Source of the DNA: Bradyrhizobium sp. NP1
GTDB taxonomy: Bacteria > Pseudomonadota > Alphaproteobacteria > Rhizobiales > Xanthobacteraceae
Assembly: GCF_030378205.1 (NCBI RefSeq)
Contig: NZ_CP127385.1
Span: 4,814,001-4,878,000 of the forward strand
Direction: 5' to 3'
Length of the DNA stretch: 64,000 bases
A program made the position numbers and the translations under genes. A model generated the notes under the pieces. It made no database searches. It saw nothing but the letters and a program-made list of their open reading frames with translations, and was not told the origin of the DNA. Of the stretch, positions 8,556-16,619 are shown piece by piece; the first letter of the stretch is position 1, and each line of letters opens with the position of its first letter.

Positions 8556-9755
8556 CTAAGCCGCCGCCACCGGCAGCCGCTCGAGCGAGCGCAAGCCAGG
8601 CTGCCGCTGCCACCGGATCTCGGAAGGGTCGACCGCGAGGCGGAGATTCGGCCAGCGCGTGAACAACGCCTGAAGCGCACAGGCGGTCTCGATCCGCGCG
8701 AGCTGGTGGCCGAGGCAGAAATGAATGCCGGTCCCGAACGACATGTGCCGGTTCGGATGCCGCGCGAGCTCGAGCGCTTTCGGATCATCGATCACCTGCG
8801 GATCGACATTCGCCGCCACGAGCATCGCCATGACGCGCTCACCCTTCTTCAGCTTGACGCCATCGAGCTCCACATCCTGGCGGACGTAGCGCGGCTTGGA
8901 AAACTGCACCGGCGACACGAAGCGCAGAAACTCCTCGACCGCGAGCGCCGTGCGGCTCCAGTCCTGCCTCAGCCAGTCGCGCCGCGCCGGCTCCCTGAGC
9001 AGCTCGAACACCGAGCCGCTGATCAGATGCGCCGTGGTCAACGAGCCCGCATTCAGCAAAAGAAAGAGCATCGACAGCATCTCGTCCGGACTGATCCGTC
9101 CGCCTTCCATCTCGACTCGCACGAGCTCGGCAATCAGTCCTTCGCCGCCCTGCTCGCGGGCGGCTTGCAGACGCTCTTCCATATAGCGCCGCATCCTTTT
9201 AAAGGCTGGAAGCACACTGAAAAAACCGATCGCGCCCTTGATCCGCGCCATCGCGTTGGCCCAGCCGATGAAGGTGGGCCGGTCGGCCTCCGGCAGGCCG
9301 AGCAATTCGCAAATGACCGCCAGCGGCAAGATCTGCGCATAGCGCGCGACAAGATCGGCCGGGCTCCCCTCACTGAACAAGTCGCCGGCCAGGCCATCGG
9401 CGATCGTGCGGATGCGCGGTTCCATCCCCACCACGGCACGGCGCCGGAACGCTTCGTCGACAACGCTGCGCAGGCGGGTGTGGTCAGGCTCATCAGTGGT
9501 CAGCATGTTGCTGGCGAGCGTTTCAACGAATTTCGGCATCCACCAGCGCAAGCCGGCGACGGAGCCGTCCTCCTTGCGCAACGTAAAGGTCGAGGACTCC
9601 TTCAACACATGCGCAGCCACCTCGTGCGTGGTGGTGACCCAAACCCGGCCCACGATCGGAAAATGAACGAAAACCACCGGCCCTTGCGCGCGCAACTCCG
9701 CAACCATCGCGGCAGGATCACGAAAGAAAGCCTCGCTGGTAAAATCCACCCGCAT
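8556..9755 (-). CDS. Cytochrome P450
   Basis: The 399-residue soluble bacterial P450 ends the ring-cleavage operon. The heme-binding motif FGTGIHFCLG places the cysteine ligand at about residue 347, and the K-helix ExxR is seen in EEFLRF. The I-helix reads NAGSLTTAH: the acid that normally precedes the conserved Thr (AGxE/DTT) is Leu, which may change proton delivery. The ATG at 9755 has GGAG six bases upstream; in-frame ATGs at 9770, 9785 and 9794 are possible. It likely hydroxylates or demethylates an aromatic substrate feeding the dioxygenase. No ferredoxin partner is adjacent. Confidence 0.92.
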   Translation of the reverse strand: MRVDFTSEAFFRDPAAMVAELRAQGPVVFVHFPIVGRVWVTTTHEVAAHVLKESSTFTLRKEDGSVAGLRWWMPKFVETLASNMLTTDEPDHTRLRSVVDEAFRRRAVVGMEPRIRTIADGLAGDLFSEGSPADLVARYAQILPLAVICELLGLPEADRPTFIGWANAMARIKGAIGFFSVLPAFKRMRRYMEERLQAAREQGGEGLIAELVRVEMEGGRISPDEMLSMLFLLLNAGSLTTAHLISGSVFELLREPARRDWLRQDWSRTALAVEEFLRFVSPVQFSKPRYVRQDVELDGVKLKKGERVMAMLVAANVDPQVIDDPKALELARHPNRHMSFGTGIHFCLGHQLARIETACALQALFTRWPNLRLAVDPSEIRWQRQPGLRSLERLPVAAA

Positions 9756-9844
9756 CGCCCACTCCGCCATGTCGGCCCGGCCCATGCGGGACATGGGGCG
9801 AAACCGGCCGGTTGCAAGCCCGGCCGCGTTCAATCCAGCGCGAA

Positions 9845-10804
9845 CTAATCGCCGGCGACCGGCGGCGTGCCGCGGGTGTGGAAGGACTCGATCGTCTTCA
9901 GACCCCAGGCCTGGCCCTTCTTGCGTTCCTCCTCGGTCCAGACGATCGGCTTCCAGTCCGGGGCCAGGATCAGGCGCGCGCCGGCATTCGCCACCTCGAC
10001 GCGGTTGCCGCCGGGCTCGAACACGTAGAGGAAGAAGGTCTGCTGGATCGCGTGCTTGTGCGGGCCGGTCTCGATCGGGACGCCATTCTCGAGAAAAATA
10101 TCGGCGGCGCGCAGTATCTCCTCGCGGCTGTCGAGCGCGTAGGTGACGTGGTGGAAGCGGCCCTTCTGGCCGTAGTGGTCGCGGGTGTAGGCAAAGTCGT
10201 AGCTCTTGTTCGACATCGTCATCCACATCGCCGCTTCCGTGCCGTCATTGAGCACGATCTGCTCCGTGGTCCGCAGGCCGAGATAATTCTCGAAGAACAG
10301 GCGGTTGGCTTTGATGTCGACCGCGAGACAATTGAGGTGATCGAGCCTGCGCACATTGACGCCGCGCGCGGGAAAGCGCTGCGCCTGGTTCTTCAGCGCA
10401 GGTCTTAGCTCATCCGGCGCCTTGTACCACTCGGTCTCGTAGTAAAGCTCGACCACGTGGCCGTCGGGATCGCGGCAGCGGAACGCCGGCCCCTGCCCCA
10501 TGTCGCCATCGATCCAGCCGATCGCGAATTCGGACCCCTTGAGCGCGGCGACCCGCCGCTCCAGCGCCTGCGGGCTGCGCGCACGCAGCGCCATGTGGCC
10601 CATGCCGGATGTGTTCGACGCCGTGAGCTTCAGCGAGTAGCGCTCGTAGTCGTCCCAGCCGCGCAAATACACGGACTCGCCCTGCCTGGCGCTGACGGTC
10701 ATGCCCATGACGTCGACGAAGAATTCAAGGCTCTCGTCGGGCTTCGGCGTCAGCAGCTCCATATGGCCGAGATGGGCGAGATCGAAGATCGGCTCCGGCG
10801 TCAT
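9845..10804 (-). CDS. Extradiol ring-cleavage dioxygenase (type I, VOC superfamily, catechol 2,3-dioxygenase-like)
   Basis: The 319-residue protein consists of two VOC modules (about residues 10-130 and 150-290). The C-terminal module carries the 2-His-1-Glu iron site: His156 in RLDHLN, His218 or 219 in FHHVTYAL, and Glu270 in PGGNRVE. It would open a catechol-type ring next to the hydroxyls with O2. It is coupled to the next upstream gene by an ATGA overlap. With GalB- and GalC-like genes in the operon, its product should be a dicarboxylated or tricarboxylated muconate-type acid ending in 4-oxalomesaconate. The true ring substrate is inferred, not shown. Confidence 0.88.
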   Translation of the reverse strand: MTPEPIFDLAHLGHMELLTPKPDESLEFFVDVMGMTVSARQGESVYLRGWDDYERYSLKLTASNTSGMGHMALRARSPQALERRVAALKGSEFAIGWIDGDMGQGPAFRCRDPDGHVVELYYETEWYKAPDELRPALKNQAQRFPARGVNVRRLDHLNCLAVDIKANRLFFENYLGLRTTEQIVLNDGTEAAMWMTMSNKSYDFAYTRDHYGQKGRFHHVTYALDSREEILRAADIFLENGVPIETGPHKHAIQQTFFLYVFEPGGNRVEVANAGARLILAPDWKPIVWTEEERKKGQAWGLKTIESFHTRGTPPVAGD

Positions 10805-11667
10805 TTGGGCATTCCCTCAAGCAGCGGCCGCGTCACGTCATCGAACAGCTCGTCGGCGGCGTATTCACGGGGGATGAGTTTCTGCTGCGCCGCATAGCAC
10901 GTGATCAGCTCGAGCGAGCGGCGCATCTCTTGCGCCGTGAAGCGCGGCGCCGATGATGCTGCTCGGGCGGATTCGGCGAGCAAGCGATGAATCTCGCGGA
11001 CGATGTCGGGACGCTCATCGCAAAGCCGCCGGCTCACCACGACCATGTGGTTGATCGGGACCACGCCATGCCTGGCAAACCAGGCTTTCTCCTCGCCCGC
11101 GACATCGGCAAACAGCGGCTTCAAATCGGGATGATCGGCCTTCTCGCCAAGCACAGCGTCGAGCTCGCCGTCGATCAGCATCTGCACGATTTGCTTGCCG
11201 GTCGGCGCGCGGCGCGTCGTATCCCTGTATTCGGCGACATGGGCGTCCTCGAACGTCACCCAGTCGATCCGATCGAGATCGACGCCATGATCGTTGGCGA
11301 GGATACCGCGCAGCCAGGCGCCGGTCGTCGTCGTGAAGGAGCGGATGCCGACGCGTTTTCCCGCGAGATCGGCGGGCGCAAGCCGGCCGCGCTTCACATT
11401 ATGGAGTGCATGGCCATGCTGAAATCGCGCCAGCACCACGTCGGGCAGCAGCACCATCGGCTTGTCAAAGCTTTTCGCCATTAGATAAGTGACGATCGCC
11501 ATCTCCGCGACATCGAAGGCCTGCTCGCGAACCATGGGCTTGAAGCCCTTGTTGGTCGGCGAATACTCCGCGAAGTCGAACGCCACCCGGTCGGACCTGA
11601 TCGTGCCGTTCTTCAGCGCCGCCGTGCCGGGGTGGTCGCCGAGCAAGGTGCGCAGCCGCATCGTCAT
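10801..11667 (-). CDS. 4,5-dihydroxyphthalate decarboxylase-like / periplasmic-binding-fold protein
   Basis: The 288-residue protein has the fold of periplasmic binding proteins (LAGKRVGIRSFTTTTGAWLRGIL, GELDAVLGEKA) but no signal peptide, so it should stay in the cytoplasm. This pattern fits the 4,5-dihydroxyphthalate decarboxylase (Pht5-like) family, which removes a ring carboxylate to give protocatechuate. Its place between an extradiol dioxygenase and a GalC-type aldolase supports a decarboxylation step. A regulatory or binding role cannot be excluded. The start overlaps the aldolase stop, and the stop overlaps the dioxygenase start. Confidence 0.72.
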   Translation of the reverse strand: MTMRLRTLLGDHPGTAALKNGTIRSDRVAFDFAEYSPTNKGFKPMVREQAFDVAEMAIVTYLMAKSFDKPMVLLPDVVLARFQHGHALHNVKRGRLAPADLAGKRVGIRSFTTTTGAWLRGILANDHGVDLDRIDWVTFEDAHVAEYRDTTRRAPTGKQIVQMLIDGELDAVLGEKADHPDLKPLFADVAGEEKAWFARHGVVPINHMVVVSRRLCDERPDIVREIHRLLAESARAASSAPRFTAQEMRRSLELITCYAAQQKLIPREYAADELFDDVTRPLLEGMPK

Positions 11668-12359
11668 TATTCGGGCTCCGCTTCATCGACATAGACAAGG
11701 CCGGCCTTCGCGAGCGGCTCGCGCATGTTGTACATGTCGAGGCCCAGCACACCCGATGCGAGCTGCCTGCGCTTGCCTTCCTCGTCGGCGTGGCGCTTCT
11801 CAGCCCTGGCGACGACGTCGGTGGCGTATTTCCGCTGCACCACGACGACGCCGTCCTCGTCCGCGATTACGGCGTCGCCGGGATGAACGTTGATGCCGGC
11901 GCAGACCACGGGCACGTTGACCGCACCCGGCGTCGCCTTCACCGTGCCCTTGGCCGAGATCGCACGCGACCACACCGGAAAGCCCATCTCGCGTAGCGCC
12001 TTCACGTCGCGGCAGCCGGCATCGATCACGAGCCCGACCACGCCGCGCGCCTTCAGCGAAGTCGCCAGCAGTTCGCCGAACATGCCGTCGGTATTGTCGG
12101 CGGTGCAGCCGACCACCAGCATGTCGCCCGGCCTGCACTGCTCGACCGCGACATGGATCATCCAGTTGTCGCCGGGCTGCGCCAGCACCGTAACCGCAGT
12201 GCCGGCGGCTTCCGCCCCCGTCCAGACCGGCCGCAGATAGGGCTTCATCAACCCGAAGCGGCCGTAGGCTTCGTGCACCGTGGAGACGCCGAGCGCGCCG
12301 AGCCGCTTCACGAGATCGGCCTCGGTGCGCTTGATGTTGCGGACGACAATAGTCTTCAT
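11667..12359 (-). CDS. galC: RraA-like 4-carboxy-4-hydroxy-2-oxoadipate aldolase/oxaloacetate decarboxylase (GalC/LigK type)
   Basis: This 230-residue RraA-fold protein begins MKTIVVRNIKR. The family core is visible: GDMLVVGCTADNTDGMFGELLATSLKARGVVGLVIDAGCRDV, with the Arg and Asp that bind the divalent metal and carboxylate. GalC/LigK enzymes split 4-carboxy-4-hydroxy-2-oxoadipate into pyruvate and oxaloacetate, the last step of the protocatechuate 4,5-cleavage and gallate routes. Adjacent galB strongly supports this over a plain RraA role. The ATG overlaps the galB stop by ATGA. A longer upstream open frame is a galB shadow. Confidence 0.85.
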   Translation of the reverse strand: MKTIVVRNIKRTEADLVKRLGALGVSTVHEAYGRFGLMKPYLRPVWTGAEAAGTAVTVLAQPGDNWMIHVAVEQCRPGDMLVVGCTADNTDGMFGELLATSLKARGVVGLVIDAGCRDVKALREMGFPVWSRAISAKGTVKATPGAVNVPVVCAGINVHPGDAVIADEDGVVVVQRKYATDVVARAEKRHADEEGKRRQLASGVLGLDMYNMREPLAKAGLVYVDEAEPE

Positions 12360-13069
12360 ATGAGTTCCTCCACCGCCATCGGAAACAGCCGCTGATAGGC
12401 CTCGCCATAGGTCATGGCCTTGCCCGAGTTGCGCCCGCCCTGCATGCCCCGCTGCAGCGCGACGCGCTCGTAATAGGCCCAGAGATGCTTTTGCGCCGCG
12501 AGGATCTCGAAGGTCGTGCGCTTGATGTCCCAGACCTCGTCGATATTGAGGATCACTTGCGGCTTGAAGTTGCACATCTCGGGCTGGTGCGGTTCGAACA
12601 GGAACACCGGCGGCGCATTGTAATTATAGTCCGCACTCGGCTTGTGGCCCATCGCCTGCGCCACGATGCGCGCTTCCTGCGCATAGGCGGTCGCGGCGGG
12701 ATGATCGACGTTGTAGGGATCTTCCAGCGAATGCGTCAGCACGAAGCTCGGATTGAGCTCGCGATAGATGTCGATCAGCCGCTCCATATGCGCCTCCGTC
12801 AGCCGCAGCGGATAATCGCCGGCATCGAAGAATTCGATCTCGGCGCCGAGCGCGGCGGCGGCGCGTTCCGCCTCGTCCTTGCGGCCGGCCTTGACCTTCG
12901 CGAGCGTCATGCCCGGCTGCTTCCAGGCAAATTGCGACTCGCCGCGTTCGCCGTAGGCGAGGCAGACGATCTTGACGCGGTATCCCTTTTTCGCATGGAG
13001 CGCGATCGCCCCGCCGGCGCGCCAAACGAAGTCGCCGGGATGGGCGGAGACAACGAGACCAGTCTTCAT
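12356..13069 (-). CDS. galB: 4-oxalomesaconate hydratase, PIG-L/LmbE family (GalB type)
   Basis: The 237-residue protein has the PIG-L fold. The usual AHPDD motif reads VVSAHPGDFVWRAGGAIALH, as remembered for Pseudomonas GalB, and the later DPYNVDHPAAT supplies the second His. Likely zinc ligands are His10, Asp13 and His123. FEPHQPEMCNFKP and the C-terminal HLWAYYERVALQRG also match the GalB subgroup rather than sugar deacetylases. GalB hydrates 4-oxalomesaconate to 4-carboxy-4-hydroxy-2-oxoadipate, the substrate of the adjacent GalC. The start has CGGAG upstream. It lies 33 bases downstream of the tetR stop, so the two are probably co-transcribed. Confidence 0.87.
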   Translation of the reverse strand: MKTGLVVSAHPGDFVWRAGGAIALHAKKGYRVKIVCLAYGERGESQFAWKQPGMTLAKVKAGRKDEAERAAAALGAEIEFFDAGDYPLRLTEAHMERLIDIYRELNPSFVLTHSLEDPYNVDHPAATAYAQEARIVAQAMGHKPSADYNYNAPPVFLFEPHQPEMCNFKPQVILNIDEVWDIKRTTFEILAAQKHLWAYYERVALQRGMQGGRNSGKAMTYGEAYQRLFPMAVEELI

Positions 13070-13102
13070 GGGAACTCCGTTTTCGTCGGGAATTGGTTGC
13101 GT

Positions 13103-13810
13103 CTAGTGCTTGACCCTTGCCGATCGCGCGCGCGACGGCACAAGCTGGTCGAGCGGCTGCGCCTGCAGCGCGGCGACGGTCGCCCGCACGAGCTGCTCGA
13201 TCGCGTCGGCCGCATCGGTGCCGTCGGCGTCGCCGCGCGACAACCGCGAAACGCGCTCCGGCGTCACCAGCGAGTAGTAGAGCGCGCCGAGCAGGAAGTG
13301 ACAGCGCCACACGATCTCGGCGCGGGGAATATGCGGCAGGCTCGCATAGATCGCGTCGATGAAGGCGTGACTGGTGTCGTCGAAGGTCTGCGCGATGATC
13401 CTGCGCGCCACGTCGTTGCCCTCGGCCGACATCACCGCGCGCAACCGGGTGAAGCGCGCGCCGCCGCCTGCCAGATCGCTGCCCGACGAAAATGCCGGAA
13501 GCACATAGGCGCGAACGATCGCCTCCAGCCGGTCCTGCAGGTCGCGCACGCGCAGCGCTGCGGCCAGGAGCTCGGAACGGCGCAGGTTCATCGGCCCGCA
13601 ATGGCGCCGGTAGATCTCGAGCAGCAGGCCGTCCTTGGTCTTGAAATGATAGGTGACGCTGCCCGGATTGGCGCCGGCGGCCTGCGCGATGTCGCGCACC
13701 GAGACCGCGTTGAAGCCGTTGGTTGCGAACAGCTCTTCCGCCGCCGCCAGGATCGCCTCGCGCAGATTGGGCTTGCGGTTCGCCGCTTCCGCATTTGATC
13801 GTATGACCAT
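13103..13810 (-). CDS. TetR family transcriptional regulator of the ring-cleavage operon
   Basis: The 235-residue protein starts MVIRSNAEAANRKP. The N-terminal helix-turn-helix is SVRDIAQAAGANPGSVTYHFKTKDGLLLEIY (about residues 35-65); the rest is the ligand-binding and dimer domain. The only ATG at the head, 13810, lies inside a perfect 40-bp palindrome and has no visible ribosome site, so translation may be leaderless or inefficient. It is first in the operon with galB, galC, the decarboxylase-like gene, dioxygenase and P450, and is therefore the likely repressor of all of them and of itself. Confidence 0.9.
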   Translation of the reverse strand: MVIRSNAEAANRKPNLREAILAAAEELFATNGFNAVSVRDIAQAAGANPGSVTYHFKTKDGLLLEIYRRHCGPMNLRRSELLAAALRVRDLQDRLEAIVRAYVLPAFSSGSDLAGGGARFTRLRAVMSAEGNDVARRIIAQTFDDTSHAFIDAIYASLPHIPRAEIVWRCHFLLGALYYSLVTPERVSRLSRGDADGTDAADAIEQLVRATVAALQAQPLDQLVPSRARSARVKH

Positions 13811-13843
13811 GCTATTTGTACTAGTGTACAAATAGCATGGTCA
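13804..13843. promoter_or_regulatory. Perfect 40-bp palindrome, probable TetR operator
   Basis: Two perfect 18-bp arms, TGACCATGCTATTTGTAC (13804-13821) and its exact complement (13826-13843), flank a TAGT spacer. The sequence is AT-rich compared with its surroundings and contains the tetR start codon. Position and symmetry fit an autoregulatory operator for a TetR dimer or pair of dimers. It is not followed by a T-run, which argues against a terminator. Confidence 0.75.
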
Positions 13844-13944
13844 GGTCAACAGCAATCGCGCCGATGCAGCCGTGCGCCCGCAGGCGCGCGCTGTTCCGGA
13901 GACGACGATCGGCGCGACGACGCGATCGACCGCGCCTGCGGGGC

Positions 13945-14703
13945 TCAGAGCATGACCCGGCCGCCGGCGACGTCGAGCGTGGCGCCGGTGATCCAGCCTG
14001 CGGCATCCGACAGCAGGAAGAGCGCCGCCTCCGTCACGTCGGTGACGGTTCCGATCCGCTGCAACGGGAACCCATTGGCAATGGAATTGCGGACCGTGGC
14101 GGGCGCGGCAGCAAGCCGATCGGTCACGACAGCGGAAGGCGCGATCGCATTGACGCGCACCTGGCGGGAAGCAGCCTCGGCCGCCGCCTGGCGGGTCAGC
14201 GCCTGCAGTCCGGCTTTCGCGGCGGCGTAGGATGCGGACGCACCCGAGAGCTGGCGGCCGGCCGACGACGACATCAGCACGACCGCGCCGCTTCCCGCCG
14301 TCATCATCGCGGGCAGGAAGGCGCGCAGCGTCAGGAAGACCGAGGTCAGGTTGTTGTCCAGCGTTCTGTGCCAACGCTCAAGGCTGTGCTCGACCAGCGG
14401 CGTCGGCTCGCCGCCGCCCCCCGCACAGGCCGCGATTAAGGTGGGGACGCCGAACGCACGCACGGCCGCCTTGCGCAGCCGCGCCACCGCCTCCTCCTGC
14501 GTGAGATCGGCCGCGATCGCGATGGCGTTTCCTCCGGCCGCCGCAATGCCAGCCACGACACGCTCGAGCGCGGCCGCGTCGCGCCCGCTGACCACGACCC
14601 TGGCGCCACGCCTTGCCAGCGCCTGCGCAATATCAGCGCCGATGCCGCGCGAGCCGCCGGTCACCAGCGCGACGCGGCCCTCAAACGCGCCCCTCTCAGA
14701 CAT
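13945..14703 (-). CDS. SDR family oxidoreductase
   Basis: The 252-residue short-chain dehydrogenase has TGGSRGIGADIA for the cofactor loop, VVLMSSSAG with the catalytic Ser, and SASYAAAKAGLQ with Tyr and Lys. The usual NNAG is replaced by AACAGGGGEP, a variation that may affect the cofactor pocket. It overlaps the upstream membrane-protein gene by 8 bases and both lie divergent from a TetR gene with a palindromic operator. Substrate unknown. Confidence 0.88.
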   Translation of the reverse strand: MSERGAFEGRVALVTGGSRGIGADIAQALARRGARVVVSGRDAAALERVVAGIAAAGGNAIAIAADLTQEEAVARLRKAAVRAFGVPTLIAACAGGGGEPTPLVEHSLERWHRTLDNNLTSVFLTLRAFLPAMMTAGSGAVVLMSSSAGRQLSGASASYAAAKAGLQALTRQAAAEAASRQVRVNAIAPSAVVTDRLAAAPATVRNSIANGFPLQRIGTVTDVTEAALFLLSDAAGWITGATLDVAGGRVML

Positions 14704-15100
14704 AGCGCGTCACGACCATGGTGACCGCGGTGACGGCAAGCAGCGCCGCCGCGACGCGCTGCGCCTTGCCGATGCGGTCGCGGGCGCCGTCGATGCCAAG
14801 CTTCCCGCCGTGCAGCGCCCGCACAGTGGGAACGCCAACCGAGGCCTGCACCAGAAGGGCAATCAGGGCGCAGGCGGCGCCCAGCGCCAGGACCTGTTCG
14901 GCGCGCGCGAAACGATCGCCATGCAGCGTGTGCCAGATGTAGCCGCCGCTCAGGAAAGCGACGATGCCGGCGCCGAATTGCGGAAACACCAGCTTCTCGC
15001 CGCCAAGGCCTGCAAGACGCGCAAGCACAAAGGTCGATCCGGCCCAGAACACGGCGACGAGAACGTGGAAGGCGATGACGGCAATCGCGACGGCGGACAT
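14696..15100 (-). CDS. Small four-helix integral membrane protein of unknown function
   Basis: This protein of 134 residues has about four transmembrane helices: residues 4-27, 43-58, 69-90 and 112-130. HVLVAVFWAGSTFVLARL with an early His-x-x-x-x-x-x-W pattern resembles CopD/DUF2269-like membrane proteins that hold heme or copper, but the match is by appearance only. It is the first gene of a two-gene operon with the SDR and is transcribed away from the TetR gene at 15172. Confidence 0.75.
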   Translation of the reverse strand: MSAVAIAVIAFHVLVAVFWAGSTFVLARLAGLGGEKLVFPQFGAGIVAFLSGGYIWHTLHGDRFARAEQVLALGAACALIALLVQASVGVPTVRALHGGKLGIDGARDRIGKAQRVAAALLAVTAVTMVVTRYV

Positions 15101-15134
15101 GGCATGACCTTTCGAAACGGAATGGACAATTGAC

Positions 15135-15149
15135 TATACATTATGTATA
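15135..15149. promoter_or_regulatory. Palindromic operator between the membrane-protein/SDR operon and tetR
   Basis: TATACATTATGTATA is a perfect 7-bp inverted repeat around one central base. It lies in the 71-base AT-rich gap between two divergent genes, 23 bases before the tetR ATG. It is the likely site through which the adjacent TetR regulates both directions. Confidence 0.6.
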
Positions 15150-15171
15150 TTTAAAATGCGATCACAAGATC

Positions 15172-15768
15172 ATGACCAAGCGCCACTATTCGAGCCCCGT
15201 GAGGGAGAAGGCCGCCGCCGAGAAGCGGGAGCGGACGCTTGCGGCCGCGGCCGAGGTGCTGGCGAGCGGCGACCTGACCGCGTTCTCGCTCGACGCGGTC
15301 GCGCAGCGCGCCGGCGTGACGCGGCTCACCGTCTACAATCAGTTCGGCTCGCGAAGCGGGTTGCTCGAAGCGGTGTTCGATGACCGCGCCATGCGCGGCG
15401 GCCTCGGGCGCATCGCATCCGCGATGGCGATGGCCGACGCGCAGGCCGCGCTTCGCCGCATCATCGAGATCTTCTGCGAGTTCTGGGAGTCCAACCGGGC
15501 CCTTGGTCCGCTACATGCGGCAATTTCGCTCGACCCGGAATTCGCCGCCGCGCTCGAACAGCGCAACGAGCGCCGCCGCAGGCTCCTGACCACGCTGGTC
15601 ACGCGGCTGGCGGGCGAGGCTCCCCTCGCCCGCCGCCGCGACGCCGTCGACATGATGTTCGTGATGACCGGCCAGCCGGCCTATGCCTCGCTGCGCAAGG
15701 GCCGCAGCACCGTTGAAGCCTGCCGCCTGATCACGCACGGCTGTGAAGCCGCGCTTCGCGCGCTGTGA
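15172..15768 (+). CDS. TetR family transcriptional regulator
   Basis: The 198-residue protein starts MTKRHYSSPVREKAAAEKRE. The helix-turn-helix is FSLDAVAQRAGVTRLTVYNQFGSRSGLLEAVF. The ATG at 15172 was taken because an upstream in-frame start would place coding sequence over the palindrome at 15135-15149. Divergent orientation to the membrane protein and SDR suggests these are its targets. Confidence 0.88.
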   Translation: MTKRHYSSPVREKAAAEKRERTLAAAAEVLASGDLTAFSLDAVAQRAGVTRLTVYNQFGSRSGLLEAVFDDRAMRGGLGRIASAMAMADAQAALRRIIEIFCEFWESNRALGPLHAAISLDPEFAAALEQRNERRRRLLTTLVTRLAGEAPLARRRDAVDMMFVMTGQPAYASLRKGRSTVEACRLITHGCEAALRAL

Positions 15769-15805
15769 CGAACCGCGCCAGCGCGCGATGGCGGCACGCT
15801 GCCGA

Positions 15806-16501
15806 TCAGTCTTCGTACAGCATGCGTGTCAGCCATCCGGCGATCAGCGCGCCGACGACGGGCGCCACGATGAAGAGCCAGAGCTGCCCGATATACGGGC
15901 CGCCGGCGAACAGCGCAGGCGCGATGCTGCGCGCCGGATTGACCGACGTGTTGGTGATCGGAATCGAGATCAGGTGGATCAGCGTCAATCCAAGGCCGAT
16001 CGGAATGCCGGCGAAGCCCACCGCGGCGCCCTTGGATGTGGTGCCGATGATGATCACCAGGAAGAAGAACGTCAGCAGCAGCTCGGCTGCGAAGCAGGCG
16101 CCGACGCTGAAATGCGATGGACTGAGCTCGCCGTAGCCGTTCGAGGCAAAGCCGCCCATGACCCAGTCGGGCTTTCCGGATGCGATGAAATAGAGTGCGG
16201 CAGATGCAATGATCGCGCCGACGACCTGCGCGACGATATAGGGGACGACGTGCCTGTTCTCGCAGCGGCCGGCGGCCCAGAGGCCGAGCGTCACGGCCGG
16301 ATTGAAATGGCCCCCGGAGACGTGCCCGACCGCGTAGGCCATGGTCAGCACCGTCAGGCCGAAGGCGAAAGCGACGCCGAGAAAGCCGATGCCGAGCTGG
16401 GGAAACGCCGCCGAGACGACGGCGGCGCCGCAGCCTCCAAACACCAGCCAGAATGTCCCGACGAATTCGGCGGCCAGCCGCCGTTGCATATCGTTCTGCA
16501 T
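15806..16501 (-). CDS. aqpZ: Aquaporin Z-type water channel (MIP family)
   Basis: The 231-residue protein has six transmembrane helices and both half-helix motifs: HFNPAVTL in loop B and VNPARSI in loop E. The Arg after the second NPA, the His and the Phe at the constriction fit a narrow water pore, not a glycerol facilitator. Length matches AqpZ (231 in E. coli). GGGAGAAG is placed well before the ATG. It stands alone. Confidence 0.93.
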   Translation of the reverse strand: MQNDMQRRLAAEFVGTFWLVFGGCGAAVVSAAFPQLGIGFLGVAFAFGLTVLTMAYAVGHVSGGHFNPAVTLGLWAAGRCENRHVVPYIVAQVVGAIIASAALYFIASGKPDWVMGGFASNGYGELSPSHFSVGACFAAELLLTFFFLVIIIGTTSKGAAVGFAGIPIGLGLTLIHLISIPITNTSVNPARSIAPALFAGGPYIGQLWLFIVAPVVGALIAGWLTRMLYED

Positions 16502-16619
16502 GGACTTCTCCCTTTGCGCACCCTTCCCCCGCGCTTGTTTTACACGATTCGGCTCCCCGTGACGCCGAGGCTAGCCGTGCGTCGCAACGCAAGAGTACCG
16601 CAGCCGCGTCGACGCCCTC

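Noticed and set aside
13837..14439. Plus-strand frame starting inside the 40-bp palindrome
   Set aside because: It has an ATG by symmetry of the palindrome but runs antisense to a well-supported SDR gene and has no coding signal.
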